NCBI GenBank assembly: GCA_013041765.1
Contig: JABDRL010000400.1
Span: 1-34,957 of the forward strand
Direction: 5' to 3'
DNA length: 34,957 bases
Origin: Dactylosporangium sp.
GTDB lineage: Bacteria; Actinomycetota; Actinomycetes; Mycobacteriales; Micromonosporaceae
Shown: positions 1-8,879 of the stretch, in pieces
How positions within the stretch are numbered: the first letter of the stretch is position 1
How the letters are laid out: every line of letters starts with the position of its first letter
Notes under the pieces: generated by a model
The model's input: the letters and a program-made list of their open reading frames with translations, nothing else
Database searches by the model: none
Told to the model about the DNA's origin: nothing
Made by a program: the position numbers and the translations under genes

Positions 1-53
1 GACCTGGAAGGTCCCGCCCCATCGTCGTTCGGCTGGTGGAGAAGCCGCTCGGA

Positions 54-2018
54 TCAGTCGTCGAGCCATTCCACGGAGCGCTTCCCACCCCGGTTCGACG
101 GCGGCGGAGGCTGCCGCCCAGACGGCCCGTCGTAGTAGGGATCCTCGCCGTAGCCGCCGTGGCCGGGGGGAGGTCCGGCGTCGTATCCGCCTCGGGGTGG
201 TCCGGGGTCGTATCCGCCGCGGCCGGTGGGTGGTGCGTCGTAGCCGGCGTCGTAGCCGCCCCGGGTGGTGGGTGGTGCGTCGTAGCCGCCGTGGCCGGGC
301 GGTGGTCCGGCGTCGTATCCGCCGCGGCCGGTGGGTGGTGCGTCGTAGCCGTCGCCGTATCCGCCCCGGGTGGTGGGTGGTGCGTCGTAGCCGGCGTCGT
401 ATCCGCCGCGGCCGGTGGGTGGTGCGTCGTAGCCGCCGTGGCCGCCGTGGCCGGGGGGTGGTCCGGCGTCGTAGCCGCCTCGGGGTGGTCCGGGGTCGTA
501 GCCGCCGTGGCCGGGCGGTGGTCCGGCGTCGTAGCCGCCTCGGGTGGTGGGGGGTGCGTCGTAGCCGTCGCCGTAGCCGCCTCGGCCGGATGGGGGTGCG
601 TCGTATCCGCCGCCGTGGCCGGGGGGTGGTCCGGCGTCGTAGCCACCTCGGGTGGTGGGGGGTGGCTCGCTGGCGTATCCGCCGGGACGGGTCGGCTCCT
701 GACCTCGCGGCCCGCCATACTCGTCGTACCCGGCGGGACCGCGACCCGGCTGCTGCTCGTAGCCGCCGGGACTGTACCCACCCGGCTGGACGGTGGTCGC
801 GGCGCTGTAGTCACTGTGATCGTGCAGGCCGTATCCCGAGCCGAAGCTGTCGCCGTACTGGTGATCGTAGCCGGGCTCCTGCGCCTGGTACGGGTCCTGG
901 GGCGGCGCCATCGGCGTGTGCACGATCGCGGTCGCGTCGGACATGTTGTTCGGAGTGATCATGGTGGCGTCGGCGCCGCCGCGTCCCATCGGATCGCCGT
1001 GGTACATCCCTTGGGCGCCGGGCGTCTGCGGGCCGCCCCGGGGCCTTGGGTCGGGACCGTCCTCGCCCTCCTCATCGAGCAGGTCATCGTCCTTCTCCCG
1101 CTTCCGCCACAGCATGACGATCACGACGATGGGGAAGAGCACGAGCATCGTGCCGAGGATGATGAGGATCCAGGAGACCGTGCTGAGTCCGCTGCTGGCC
1201 TTGGTACCGGGGTCCGCGGCCCCCGCTCCATCATCGACGTCGTTCTCGGGGAGTTCCTCGATGGGGATACTCTCCACGGCGCTCGCCTCGGGCTCGGCGG
1301 TCGGCTTGAGCTTCAGCTGGACGCCGCTCAGCGTCTGGCCGGCGCGCGCTTCCTTGGTGGTGGTCACCGTCTGGAAGCTGTCCTTCGAGGCTCCCAGGGT
1401 GAGCGACCCCGGCACGATCGGCTCGCTGGATGACCCGGTGAACCTGAACCGGCCGCTGCTGTCCGACCCGGTCTGGTGCCTCTTCCTGTTGCCGTCGAGC
1501 ACCATGACGGTCGCGTCCTTGATGACGTCCCCGGTTGTGGAATCCGTCACGGTTCCCGAGATCGCGGCGACCGTCGGCGTCTGGGTCTGGGTTGCCGTGG
1601 GAGCGGCTACGCCACGAATCGTGATCTTGGCGGTATCGGAGCCGTCATCTGCTTCGACGGTCGCCGTGACCGACTTCGACTGCCCCGCCGCGACGGTGGT
1701 GGGATTCGCGGACTCGGTGACCGTCCAGCGGAGCGTCTTCGTCTGGCCAGCGGCGACAGCGCAGGGCGAGGTGCTGCACTTGGCGGTGACATCGCCGCTG
1801 CTGAAGGTCAGCTTCGCCGTGGCAAGCCCGGAGCCGGTGTTCTCGATCTCCGCAGACAGCGAGCTGGATCCACCCGGGTCCAGGCTCATCCCATCGCCAG
1901 CCGTGATGTTGACGGTCACGTCCGCCGCGTAGGCAGGGCTGGCCACGCCGACCAGTGCTCCCGCAACGAGTGCGCCCACCGCGCAACTTCGCAGTACAGC
2001 TCGTCGGTGCGTTGTCAC
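54..2018 (-). CDS. Secreted single-pass membrane protein with long Gly/Tyr/Asp/Pro repeat tail
   Basis: The 654-residue product has a signal peptide (Arg-rich start, hydrophobic stretch at about 11-29, AYA cleavage site near 31). An extracellular CARDB/DUF11-like beta region (about 34-136) has a Cys pair at 81 and 86. A carboxypeptidase-regulatory-like (CNA-B type) fold follows at about 150-236, with SGTVTDSTTGDVIKDATV as its hallmark. One membrane helix spans about 281-304 and is followed by a KRKR-like charged stop. The cytoplasmic tail of about 350 residues is first acidic, then made of imperfect GGYDAPPTTRGGYDAGPPPG units. Function is unknown; by topology it is a wall- or membrane-anchored protein with a disordered, phase-separation-prone tail. 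It is divergent from the purine block. The long open frames on the opposite strand are shadows of the repeat. Confidence 0.85.
   Translation of the reverse strand: MTTHRRAVLRSCAVGALVAGALVGVASPAYAADVTVNITAGDGMSLDPGGSSSLSAEIENTGSGLATAKLTFSSGDVTAKCSTSPCAVAAGQTKTLRWTVTESANPTTVAAGQSKSVTATVEADDGSDTAKITIRGVAAPTATQTQTPTVAAISGTVTDSTTGDVIKDATVMVLDGNRKRHQTGSDSSGRFRFTGSSSEPIVPGSLTLGASKDSFQTVTTTKEARAGQTLSGVQLKLKPTAEPEASAVESIPIEELPENDVDDGAGAADPGTKASSGLSTVSWILIILGTMLVLFPIVVIVMLWRKREKDDDLLDEEGEDGPDPRPRGGPQTPGAQGMYHGDPMGRGGADATMITPNNMSDATAIVHTPMAPPQDPYQAQEPGYDHQYGDSFGSGYGLHDHSDYSAATTVQPGGYSPGGYEQQPGRGPAGYDEYGGPRGQEPTRPGGYASEPPPTTRGGYDAGPPPGHGGGYDAPPSGRGGYGDGYDAPPTTRGGYDAGPPPGHGGYDPGPPRGGYDAGPPPGHGGHGGYDAPPTGRGGYDAGYDAPPTTRGGYGDGYDAPPTGRGGYDAGPPPGHGGYDAPPTTRGGYDAGYDAPPTGRGGYDPGPPRGGYDAGPPPGHGGYGEDPYYDGPSGRQPPPPSNRGGKRSVEWLDD
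99..821 (-). repeat. Coding tandem repeat (GGYDxPP/GGYDxGPPPGHG units)
   Basis: On the + strand this stretch is a patchwork of near-identical units built on GTCGTAGCCGCC and GGTGGTCCGGCGTCGTA, which encode GGYDAGPPPGHG, GGYDAPPTTR and GGYDPGPPR modules in the tail of the surface protein. Unit order is irregular but unit sequence is well conserved at DNA level, which suggests recent expansion and contraction by slippage or recombination. Confidence 0.8.
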
Positions 2019-2210
2019 GTCTACTGCCCCTCCGGTCGTGGCCGCCCGTGACTGCCATTCTCCGGGCTCGCCCCGGGGTCCGGAATTGGCACGTCACGCG
2101 CGTAGCGCTCACCCTGCATGGTGCACCGCAGCAAACTATGCCCTGTCCACTGCTTCGGCGAAAGCCGGGGCGTGTTGCTGTCAGATCGCGCCTGGTCGTA
2201 TCGTCCCGCC

Positions 2211-2585
2211 ATGTCCGCTCCGTACGTGTATTCAGATTCACTTAGAACCGCGCTGGAAATGATCAGGTCGGGGGAGCGTCCGGACGGTGCGGCTCTCCGG
2301 GACGCGGTACGTAGCTTGCTCACCGCCCTGGCGGCCAAGGCGCCCGGCCGAACGGTGGAGGTGCGTGTTCCGCCATATGGCGCCGTGCAGTGCGTCGATG
2401 GTCCAAGACATACGCGAGGGAACCCCCCGAACGTGGTGGAGACCGACCCAATCACCTGGGTGGAGATCGCAGGAGGTCTCTTGGCATGGCATGATGCGGT
2501 CGCAGGAGGGCGCGTCATTGCCAGCGGTACGCGTGCTGACCTGTCCGAGTATCTACCTCTATATGGGGTAGACGAAGAAGTCTAG
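2211..2585 (+). CDS. Bacterial sterol-carrier-family (SCP-like) protein
   Basis: I chose ATG 2211 because the protein then begins with [20 protein letters not shown]. The frame extends upstream to 2118, but that part has no protein-like composition. The 124-residue product resembles the small SCP2-like proteins often encoded just upstream of purF in actinobacteria: a [13 protein letters not shown] strand, then a [19 protein letters not shown] segment, then a C-terminal helix and strand. Its substrate is unknown; the fold is usually associated with lipid or hydrophobic ligand binding. It reads toward purF with a 139-bp gap holding a TTGACA hexamer at 2590-2595 but no convincing -10 box. The family call rests on synteny and motif recall. 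Confidence 0.7.
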   Translation: MSAPYVYSDSLRTALEMIRSGERPDGAALRDAVRSLLTALAAKAPGRTVEVRVPPYGAVQCVDGPRHTRGNPPNVVETDPITWVEIAGGLLAWHDAVAGGRVIASGTRADLSEYLPLYGVDEEV

Positions 2586-2724
2586 TTCGTTGACATAAAG
2601 CATCGACAGCGTGGCTGTATGTTGCAGCGCGTGATTCGCGTACACTTACGTGCGCGATGGCGCCCTTCGTGGGCGCTCACCCCAATTCCCTCCCCTCGGC
2701 CAACGGCGACCCCAGGAGCTTCAG

Positions 2725-4293
2725 GTGCCCCGACGCGACGGCCGGTTGAGCCACGAACTCGACCCCCTGCGTCCAGGTCCGCAGGACGCGTGCGGCGTCT
2801 TCGGAGCCTGGGCACCCGGTGAGGACGTCGCGAAGCTGACCTATTTCGGGTTGTACGCCCTTCAGCACCGAGGCCAGGAAGCGGCGGGTATCGCCGTTTC
2901 GGATGGCTCCGGCATCGTCGTCTTCAAGGACCTCGGCCTCGTCGCCCAGGTCTTCGACGAGCCGACGCTGGCCAGCCTGCGCGGTCATATCGCCATCGGC
3001 CATGCCCGCTATTCCACGACCGGCGCGTCGAACTGGGAGAACGCGCAGCCGACGCTGCGGTCGACGCCGGTGGCCGGGAACGGTGCCAGCACGACGATCG
3101 CGCTCGCGCACAACGGCAATCTGGTCAATACGTCCGACCTGGCCCGCCAGGCCGCCGAACTGGAGCTGCCGACCGACGCGACCTCCGACACCGCTGTGGT
3201 GACCACCCTGCTGGCGTCCCGCCCGGACCGCTCGGTTGAGGGCGCGGCCATGGAGGTCCTGCCGACCCTGCGGGGCGCGTTCAGCCTGGTCTTCATGGAC
3301 GAGTTCACCCTGTACGCGGCCCGGGACCCGAACGGCGTCCGCCCGCTGGTGCTCGGCCGCCTCGACCGCGGCTGGGTGGTTGCCAGCGAGACGGCGGCTC
3401 TCGACATCGTCGGGGCCACCTTCGTCCGCGAGGTCGAACCGGGCGAGTTCCTCGCCATCGATGAACACGGTCTGCGGTCGGCCCGGTTCGCCGCGCCGGA
3501 ACCGAAGGGCTGCCTGTTCGAGTACGTGTACCTCGCCCGGCCGGACACCACCATCTCCGGCCGCAACGTGCACGCGGCCCGGGTCGCCATCGGCCGGGCG
3601 CTGGCCCGCGAACACCCGGCCGAGGCCGACCTGACCATTCCGGTGCCAGAATCGGGAACGCCAGCGGCGATCGGTTACGCGGCCGAATCCGGTATTCCCT
3701 ACGGCTCCGGTCTGGTGAAGAACGCCTACGTCGGCCGGACGTTCATCCAACCGTCGCAGACGATTCGACAACTTGGTATCCGACTCAAGCTGAACCCACT
3801 GCGCGATAACGTGCGGGGCAAGCGTCTCGTCGTTATCGATGACTCGATCGTCCGGGGCAACACCCAGCGCGCCGTCGTGCGCATGCTGCGGGAAGCCGGG
3901 GCTATCGAGGTCCACGTTCGGATCTCGTCTCCGCCGGTGCTGTGGCCGTGCTTCTACGGCATCGACTTCGCAACCCGGGCTGAGCTACTCGCCAATGGTC
4001 TCGACTTCGACGGCATCCGCCGGTCGGTCGGGGCTGATTCGCTGGGGTACGTCTCGCTGTCCGGCCTCATCGCCGCGACCGAACAGCCTGCGACCCGACT
4101 GTGCCGGGCTTGCTTCGACGGGGAATACCCCATTGAACTTCCGGCAGACAACGTCATCGGCAAACACGTGCTTGAGGGCGTTGCCCGAGCCGTCGTGGGT
4201 GCCGAAGACACGAACGCCGACGAGCGGCGGGGTGGCGGGGTGGATCGCCTCGGCGCCAGCCACGGTGGCCTGAGCGCCCTATTGCGCTCATGA
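2725..4293 (+). CDS. purF: Amidophosphoribosyltransferase
   Basis: This enzyme catalyses the first committed step of purine synthesis: PRPP plus glutamine gives 5-phosphoribosylamine. GTG 2725 is preferred because AGGAG (2714-2718) lies six bases upstream, although the frame is open from 2650. With this start the catalytic N-terminal nucleophile Cys is residue 23 (DACGVFG), so a 22-residue propeptide must be removed, as in the Bacillus-type enzyme. Further hallmarks are YALQHRGQEAAGIA, GHARYSTTG, AHNGNLVN and the PRPP-binding loop VVIDDSIVRGNT. Four Cys (in GCLFEY, LWPCFYG and LCRACFDG) match the Fe-S ligands of this subclass. At 522 residues it is of normal length. It overlaps the longest purM frame by 4 bp and is probably co-transcribed with it. 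Confidence 0.97.
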   Translation: MPRRDGRLSHELDPLRPGPQDACGVFGAWAPGEDVAKLTYFGLYALQHRGQEAAGIAVSDGSGIVVFKDLGLVAQVFDEPTLASLRGHIAIGHARYSTTGASNWENAQPTLRSTPVAGNGASTTIALAHNGNLVNTSDLARQAAELELPTDATSDTAVVTTLLASRPDRSVEGAAMEVLPTLRGAFSLVFMDEFTLYAARDPNGVRPLVLGRLDRGWVVASETAALDIVGATFVREVEPGEFLAIDEHGLRSARFAAPEPKGCLFEYVYLARPDTTISGRNVHAARVAIGRALAREHPAEADLTIPVPESGTPAAIGYAAESGIPYGSGLVKNAYVGRTFIQPSQTIRQLGIRLKLNPLRDNVRGKRLVVIDDSIVRGNTQRAVVRMLREAGAIEVHVRISSPPVLWPCFYGIDFATRAELLANGLDFDGIRRSVGADSLGYVSLSGLIAATEQPATRLCRACFDGEYPIELPADNVIGKHVLEGVARAVVGAEDTNADERRGGGVDRLGASHGGLSALLRS

Positions 4294-4346
4294 TCATCCG
4301 AAACCAGGCAGATGCGATGGCAGCCGCGACGCAATTAGGGGAGAAC

Positions 4347-5492
4347 GTGACGCACGTGTCCGAGCGAACCGGTAAGACCGTACCCGGCCAGTCGACTCCC
4401 GAGCGCCAGCCCTGGACCGCTGGCAACGGCCGACGGAAGCGGACGGTGACGTATGCAGACGCGGGGGTGTCAATTCACGCTGGTGAGCAGGCGGTTGAAC
4501 TGCTCAAGACGAAGGTCAAGCGGACCCTGCGTCCTGAGGTCGTCGGCGGGATCGGCGGTTTCGCCGGCCTGTTCCGGCTGGACGTCGCCAGGTACCGCAA
4601 TCCGATTCTCGCCTCCTCGACCGACGGTGTCGGTACGAAACTGGCCATTGCCCAGGCGATGAACATCCACGACACGGTCGGCATCGACCTCGTGGCCATG
4701 GTCGTTGACGACCTGGTCGCCTGTGGCGCCGAGCCGTTGTTCCTGCTCGACTACATCGCCTGCGGGGAGGTCGTTCCCGACCGGATCTGCGACATCGGTG
4801 CGGGGATCGCCGATGGCTGCCGGTACGCCGGTTGCGCCCTGCTCGGCGGGGAGACGGCGGAGCACCCCGGGGTCATGCGGCCCGATGAGTACGACATCGC
4901 CGCGACCGGCGTCGGGGTCGTCGAAGAGGACGAGGTCCTCGGCCAGGACAAGGTCGAGGTCGGCGACGTCGTCATCGCCATGCGGGCTTCCGGCCTGCAC
5001 TCCAACGGCTATTCACTGGTCCGGCACGTGCTGCTGGGGGCTGGCCGGATGCGCCTGGACACCGTGGTCGACGACTTCGGCTCCCAGCGCACGTTGGGCG
5101 AGGAACTGCTGACCCCGACCAAGATCTATGCGAAGGAGTGCCTCGACCTCCTCAAGGAGTGCGAGGTGCACGCCTACGCCCATGTGACGGGCGGAGGGAT
5201 CCCGGGCAACCTCGTCCGAATCCTCCCAGAGCACGTCGACGCGGTCGTGGACCGCTCGACCTGGCGCCCGCAGCCCATCTTCGACCTCGTGCGGACCAAG
5301 GGCCGGATCGAGGACTCCGAGATGGAGAGCACCTTCAACATGGGGATCGGCATGCTTGTCGTGGTCACCGCAGCCGACGCCGACCGGACGCTGGCGTTCC
5401 TCGCGGGGCGCAACATCGAAGCCTGGCAGGTCGGCGAGGTCATCGAGGGCACCGGCACGGTCCAGATGGTGGGCTCCCACACCAGGGGGTAG
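4347..5492 (+). CDS. purM: Phosphoribosylformylglycinamidine cyclo-ligase (AIR synthetase)
   Basis: This enzyme performs the ATP-dependent ring closure of FGAM to AIR in purine synthesis. Family marks are VTYADAGVSIHAGEQAVELL, GGIGGFAGLF, SSTDGVGTKLAIAQ, DLVACGAEPLFLLDYIACG, GGETAEHPGVM, and SGLHSNGYSLVR and HVTGGGIPGNL near the C-terminal domain. The start is uncertain. The frame opens at ATG 4290, overlapping the purF stop. GTG 4347 follows AGGGGAG (4337-4343) with only a 3-base spacer. GTG 4446 has GGAAG seven bases upstream and begins exactly where family similarity begins. The residues before 4446 are low-complexity and not conserved. Co-transcription with purF is expected. Confidence 0.96.
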   Translation: MTHVSERTGKTVPGQSTPERQPWTAGNGRRKRTVTYADAGVSIHAGEQAVELLKTKVKRTLRPEVVGGIGGFAGLFRLDVARYRNPILASSTDGVGTKLAIAQAMNIHDTVGIDLVAMVVDDLVACGAEPLFLLDYIACGEVVPDRICDIGAGIADGCRYAGCALLGGETAEHPGVMRPDEYDIAATGVGVVEEDEVLGQDKVEVGDVVIAMRASGLHSNGYSLVRHVLLGAGRMRLDTVVDDFGSQRTLGEELLTPTKIYAKECLDLLKECEVHAYAHVTGGGIPGNLVRILPEHVDAVVDRSTWRPQPIFDLVRTKGRIEDSEMESTFNMGIGMLVVVTAADADRTLAFLAGRNIEAWQVGEVIEGTGTVQMVGSHTRG

Positions 5493-5524
5493 CCCACGTC
5501 CCGTGACAGAGTAGCGTCGTTGCG

Positions 5525-6796
5525 GTGAGGGAGATAGCCACCAGGTGGACCGGGATGCGGGGCATATCCCCGGTTCCTGGGTATGTGGTCATGCAGGCTA
5601 ATACGTTGTGCAATCTTGCCTGCACTTATTGCTATCTCCCTGATCGGGCCTTCCATCGGCCCACGCCGGTCGCCGTGGCCCGTGCGGTTGCGGAGTCCAC
5701 CGACCGCTGGGCCGCCGACGACCCGGGGTTCGCCATCGTCTGGCACGGCGGCGAGCCGCTTGCTGCTGGAAGGCCGGCGCTAGCGGCCCTCATGGAGCCG
5801 TTCGGCGACGTCGAGCACCAGGTGCAGACCAATGCCACCCTTATCAACGACGACTGGTGTCGGTTCTTCTCAGCCCGTCGGATGCGGGTCAGCGTCAGCG
5901 TCGACGGCCCCGAGGAATGCAATGACCACCGGGTCATCCGGGGCTTCGGCCGACCGGCGTACCCACGGATCATCAAGGGGATCGAGGCGCTGCGCCGCAA
6001 CGGCGTGCCGTTCGCGGCCCTCTGCGTCGTGTCCAACCCCCGGCCGGGGCTGGCGAGCCGGCTGTACGACTATTTCCTCGAACTCGGCTGTGACGCCCTC
6101 GGCGTCAGCATCGAGGAGCAGGAAGGCGTCAACGAGCGGGCCAACGACGCCGGAGACGACGCTGTCAGGACATTCTGGGCCGAGCTGGCGGCGGCGTGGC
6201 GCCGTGACCCCAGTCTCCGGATCCGTGAGATTGATCATGTTTTGGGGTATGCCGGGGCGCTGCTCGCCGGTGCCGAGGACCGGGTCCTGCCCCGACGCAT
6301 CGACCCCACACCCATGATCTCGCCGGACGGCCGGGCCTTCCTGCTCTCGCCGGAACTGGCCGGGTTCACCGACCCGGGCTACGGCGATTTCTCGGCCGGC
6401 AACGTGCTGCGACGACCGCTCAACGACATCGTCTCGGAGGCCATTGTCTCGGCGTCCTGGGTTACCGAATTCGTCTCCGGCGTTGAGGCGTGCCGCAGGA
6501 CATGCCCGTACTTCGGATTCTGCGGCGGCGCGAACGCCGGCAACCGCTATTTCGAGCACGGCAGGTTTGACCAGACGCACACCAACCACTGTCGCAACAG
6601 CCGTATTCGGCTGCTGGAAGGCGTGCTGGACGAGGTGGCGATCCGGAGTGCGGCGACCGATTCGGCCGCTACCCGCATTCATCGGGCCGCGGACGAGTTC
6701 GCCCTGCTGATAGCGAAGGCTCCCTCGGCCGCGGTTACCGAAGACCGATGCGAGAGCACCGGAACGTACTACAACTGGAACAATCGTTCGCGCTGA
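5525..6796 (+). CDS. Radical SAM/SPASM peptide-maturase-like protein with aromatic/Asn C-terminal tail
   Basis: The 423-residue protein has the radical SAM cluster CNLACTYC (Cys 29, 33, 36), the SAM-binding WHGGEPL segment, QTNATLI, and SVSVDGPEECNDHRV. A C-terminal SPASM-like cysteine set (Cys 323, 327, 333, 346; CRRTCPYFGFCGG then TNHC) would carry auxiliary Fe-S clusters. This architecture belongs to the sulfatase-maturase/RiPP-maturase group. CTYCYLPDR is typical of actinobacterial peptide maturases that form aromatic-to-side-chain cyclophanes. The last residues read TGTYYNWNN, an aromatic/Asn pattern like three-residue cyclophane substrates. No separate precursor gene is visible next to it. 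It starts 32 bases after purM. GTG 5525 lacks a clear ribosome site, and ATG 5555 is an alternative. The exact reaction is unknown. Confidence 0.85.
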   Translation: MREIATRWTGMRGISPVPGYVVMQANTLCNLACTYCYLPDRAFHRPTPVAVARAVAESTDRWAADDPGFAIVWHGGEPLAAGRPALAALMEPFGDVEHQVQTNATLINDDWCRFFSARRMRVSVSVDGPEECNDHRVIRGFGRPAYPRIIKGIEALRRNGVPFAALCVVSNPRPGLASRLYDYFLELGCDALGVSIEEQEGVNERANDAGDDAVRTFWAELAAAWRRDPSLRIREIDHVLGYAGALLAGAEDRVLPRRIDPTPMISPDGRAFLLSPELAGFTDPGYGDFSAGNVLRRPLNDIVSEAIVSASWVTEFVSGVEACRRTCPYFGFCGGANAGNRYFEHGRFDQTHTNHCRNSRIRLLEGVLDEVAIRSAATDSAATRIHRAADEFALLIAKAPSAAVTEDRCESTGTYYNWNNRSR

Positions 6797-6816
6797 CGAG
6801 TGGTCCGTGCCGACAG

Positions 6817-7050
6817 TCAACTATGACCGTCGGACCGACCTTGGGCCTCTGCCGCGTCAACCTCGTCAGCGTCGGGATCGTCCTCGTCGTCCTCGTCGTC
6901 GACGTACTGGGTGTACTCGTCGAAGTCATCGTCTGACCGATGACTGCCGGCGAGCTCCCGCTGCAACGCGGCGAGGTCGGTGTTGGGGGAGTGGTACTTC
7001 AACTCCCTGGCCACCCTAGTCTGCTTGGCCTTCGCACGGCCGCGCCCCAT
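6817..7050 (-). CDS. DUF3073 family small acidic protein
   Basis: ATG 7050 follows a GAGGGGG ribosome site on the minus strand; the frame beyond it is not protein-like. The 77-residue product begins MGRGRAKAKQTRVARELKYH, the invariant start of the actinobacterial DUF3073 family. It ends in a strongly acidic Asp/Glu tail (DDEDDEDDPDADEVD). The charge split (basic N-terminus, acidic C-terminus) is visible directly. The family function is unknown. Its position downstream of purM and upstream of bldC is conserved in actinomycetes. It is convergent with the radical SAM gene, 20 bases away. Confidence 0.9.
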   Translation of the reverse strand: MGRGRAKAKQTRVARELKYHSPNTDLAALQRELAGSHRSDDDFDEYTQYVDDEDDEDDPDADEVDAAEAQGRSDGHS

Positions 7051-7326
7051 GGCTCGACCCCCTCGCACAGAATTTACGGGGCAGCCGTCTCCGGCGGGCC
7101 CCGACAACGTCAGGCATCTCTCGTGGCTCTTACGGTACATGTCGTCGGCTGGCTTCGGCATCTCAGCCTGGCCGAAACGCGATCGAACGCCGGGTGATCC
7201 CAACCGTCGCGTAGCCGTAAGCACCGTTCGTGCCGGTTGCCCATCACCGGATCCTCGCCCGGCCGCACCCGTTCGGTACCCGGACGCCGAGCGGCGTCGC
7301 CGCGACGTTCATGGGACGATCACCAC

Positions 7327-8166
7327 GTGTCGTCGCTGTTCGCCTCGTATCTGCGGGTGTATGAGCCGCTGGCCGCTTTCGATCGGGAGTGGCAGCGCTA
7401 CTGGCGGCGCTACGTGAACGAGGGGCGGGCGCTCGCCCCGATGGAGGGGGCCGCACGCCAACGGACCGCGGTCCTTGAGGCCCTCGGGGCTGGCTGGACG
7501 CGTCTGCCGCAACTGCCGGACGACGCCTATGTGCTCGAAGCCGACGACACGTTGCTCATCTGCCCGTGGAACCTGCGGGTGCAGGTCGCCGAGGCCGCGC
7601 TGAACGCCCGCGACGGGGTTCCGACCGTACTGGCGGACGCGTTCGTTCCCCCGCTGTTCGCCGGGCTGGCCCGAGCGGTCCTGGACGACTGGCGCAGCGG
7701 CAACCGGGTGCTCGAGCACGGGGTTCCCCGCCTGCATGAGCAGGTGGCGACCTGGACGGTTCCGCTGCGGTGGTTCACGTTCTTCGAACCGGCCGAGCGG
7801 GCGCTGTCGCTGCGCCGGGGGACGAGAGCCCTGCGGTACCGCACCGATCTCGCCAAGGCCCAGCGGCGGGCCAGTTCCGCGCGGGCGGTGCTGCGGCGGG
7901 GGGTCGGAGCCGCGTCGATCACCGACGCGGTCGAGGAGACCGGTCGCTGGCTGGAGCAGTTTCATCCGTATTCGGTGCTGGAACTCGACTACGGCGGCCT
8001 GGTCCACGTGCTGTCGGACGAGGCGCTGGTCGCCGACGACTCTCCGGGGCTGTTGCTGTCGGGGCTGGAGGCCGTGGCGCGGGGCGATGGGGAAGCCGCG
8101 GCGGTCGCCTACGAGCAACTGGCAGATCGATGGCAAGCCGTCCAGTTGCGTGAACGGAGCAACTGA
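7327..8166 (+). CDS. Conserved actinobacterial hypothetical protein (bldC neighbour)
   Basis: GTG 7327 begins a product of 279 residues starting SSLFASYLRVYEPLAAFDRE. The frame opens at 7237, but its first 30 codons are compositionally unlike the rest. No catalytic motif is visible. The protein is rich in Ala, Leu and Arg with a few Trp-containing strands (TVPLRWFTFFEP and YSVLELDYGGL), suggesting a soluble alpha/beta protein. Genes of this kind sit between the DUF3073 gene and bldC in many actinomycetes; I believe they are now grouped as a DUF8083-type family, but that label is from memory. It is single and is followed by a 305-bp gap before bldC. Confidence 0.75.
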   Translation: MSSLFASYLRVYEPLAAFDREWQRYWRRYVNEGRALAPMEGAARQRTAVLEALGAGWTRLPQLPDDAYVLEADDTLLICPWNLRVQVAEAALNARDGVPTVLADAFVPPLFAGLARAVLDDWRSGNRVLEHGVPRLHEQVATWTVPLRWFTFFEPAERALSLRRGTRALRYRTDLAKAQRRASSARAVLRRGVGAASITDAVEETGRWLEQFHPYSVLELDYGGLVHVLSDEALVADDSPGLLLSGLEAVARGDGEAAAVAYEQLADRWQAVQLRERSN

Positions 8167-8471
8167 AGGACAACACCAGCCGTACGGATGGCGGGTCGGA
8201 CGGCCTTTCGCCGAGATTCGGTCACCGTTTTTGACGTACCGGGCGACAGGTTGATGCAATTAGATTCGTGGTTGGTCCCATACGCTTGGTCATGGATGAC
8301 CTCATATATCACCTTATGGTGGGTCTAAAACCGCCTATTCGTCATCCGTCCATACAATGACCTTCAACCGTTCGGCCCATGTCGGACATCGGGGACTAGC
8401 CGGACCATGAAAACGCGTCGACCGGCGGGACCCTGGCCGACGTCAATGGGTTACCTGTGGAGGAGTGACCG
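8167..8471 (+). promoter_or_regulatory. bldC upstream region (305 bp without a gene)
   Basis: The stretch is more AT-rich than its surroundings, notably 8250-8360, and has no protein-like frame. It must hold the bldC promoter, but I see no confident -10/-35 pair. A good ribosome site, GGAGGAG, ends 7 bases before the bldC ATG. Confidence 0.5.
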
Positions 8472-8681
8472 ATGGCATCGCGTACGCATGAACCAGAACC
8501 CCTGCTCACGCCAGCCGAGGTTGCGTCGATGTTCCGAGTAGACCCGAAAACGGTCACTCGGTGGGCGAAAGCTGGGAAGCTTAGCGCCATTCGCACCTTG
8601 GGTGGACATCGTCGTTACCGTGAGTCAGAGGTTCGGGCACTATTGCAGGGGCAGATTCCCCAACAGCGTCAGGGCGACTGA
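8472..8681 (+). CDS. bldC: BldC, MerR-type developmental regulator
   Basis: The 69-residue product is a single MerR-like winged-helix domain: LLTPAEVASMFRVDPKTVTR, then WAKAGKLSAIRTLGGHRRYR and a short tail ending IPQQRQGD. Apart from a few residues at each end it matches Streptomyces BldC, which binds DNA cooperatively at direct repeats and holds back entry into reproductive growth. ATG 8472 is preceded by GGAGGAG. The gene neighbourhood (DUF3073 and the preceding hypothetical) matches that of bldC in other actinomycetes, which supports orthology. Confidence 0.96.
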   Translation: MASRTHEPEPLLTPAEVASMFRVDPKTVTRWAKAGKLSAIRTLGGHRRYRESEVRALLQGQIPQQRQGD

Positions 8682-8879
8682 CCCTGGAGCGAACAACTAC
8701 TGATGGCGAGAGCGGATGAAACGCCTTCGCCACCGCGTGGACCGCGCCGCTCCCCCGAGCGCGGACCGCGGCGGTTGACTCGCCTCTCCGCGATGGCGCC
8801 GTAGCATCGGCACGTTCCGTGGCGGCGGGTCTGACTCCATCGGCGGTCTCATGTGCCCCTGGTGCCCCGAGCGCGGCGG

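Noticed and set aside
36-1433. + strand open frame of 465 codons rich in Val/Gly/Trp
   Set aside because: Product of the coding repeat of the minus-strand surface protein read backwards.
2677-3915. - strand open frame of 412 codons over purF
   Set aside because: Shadow of purF, which has full family motifs.
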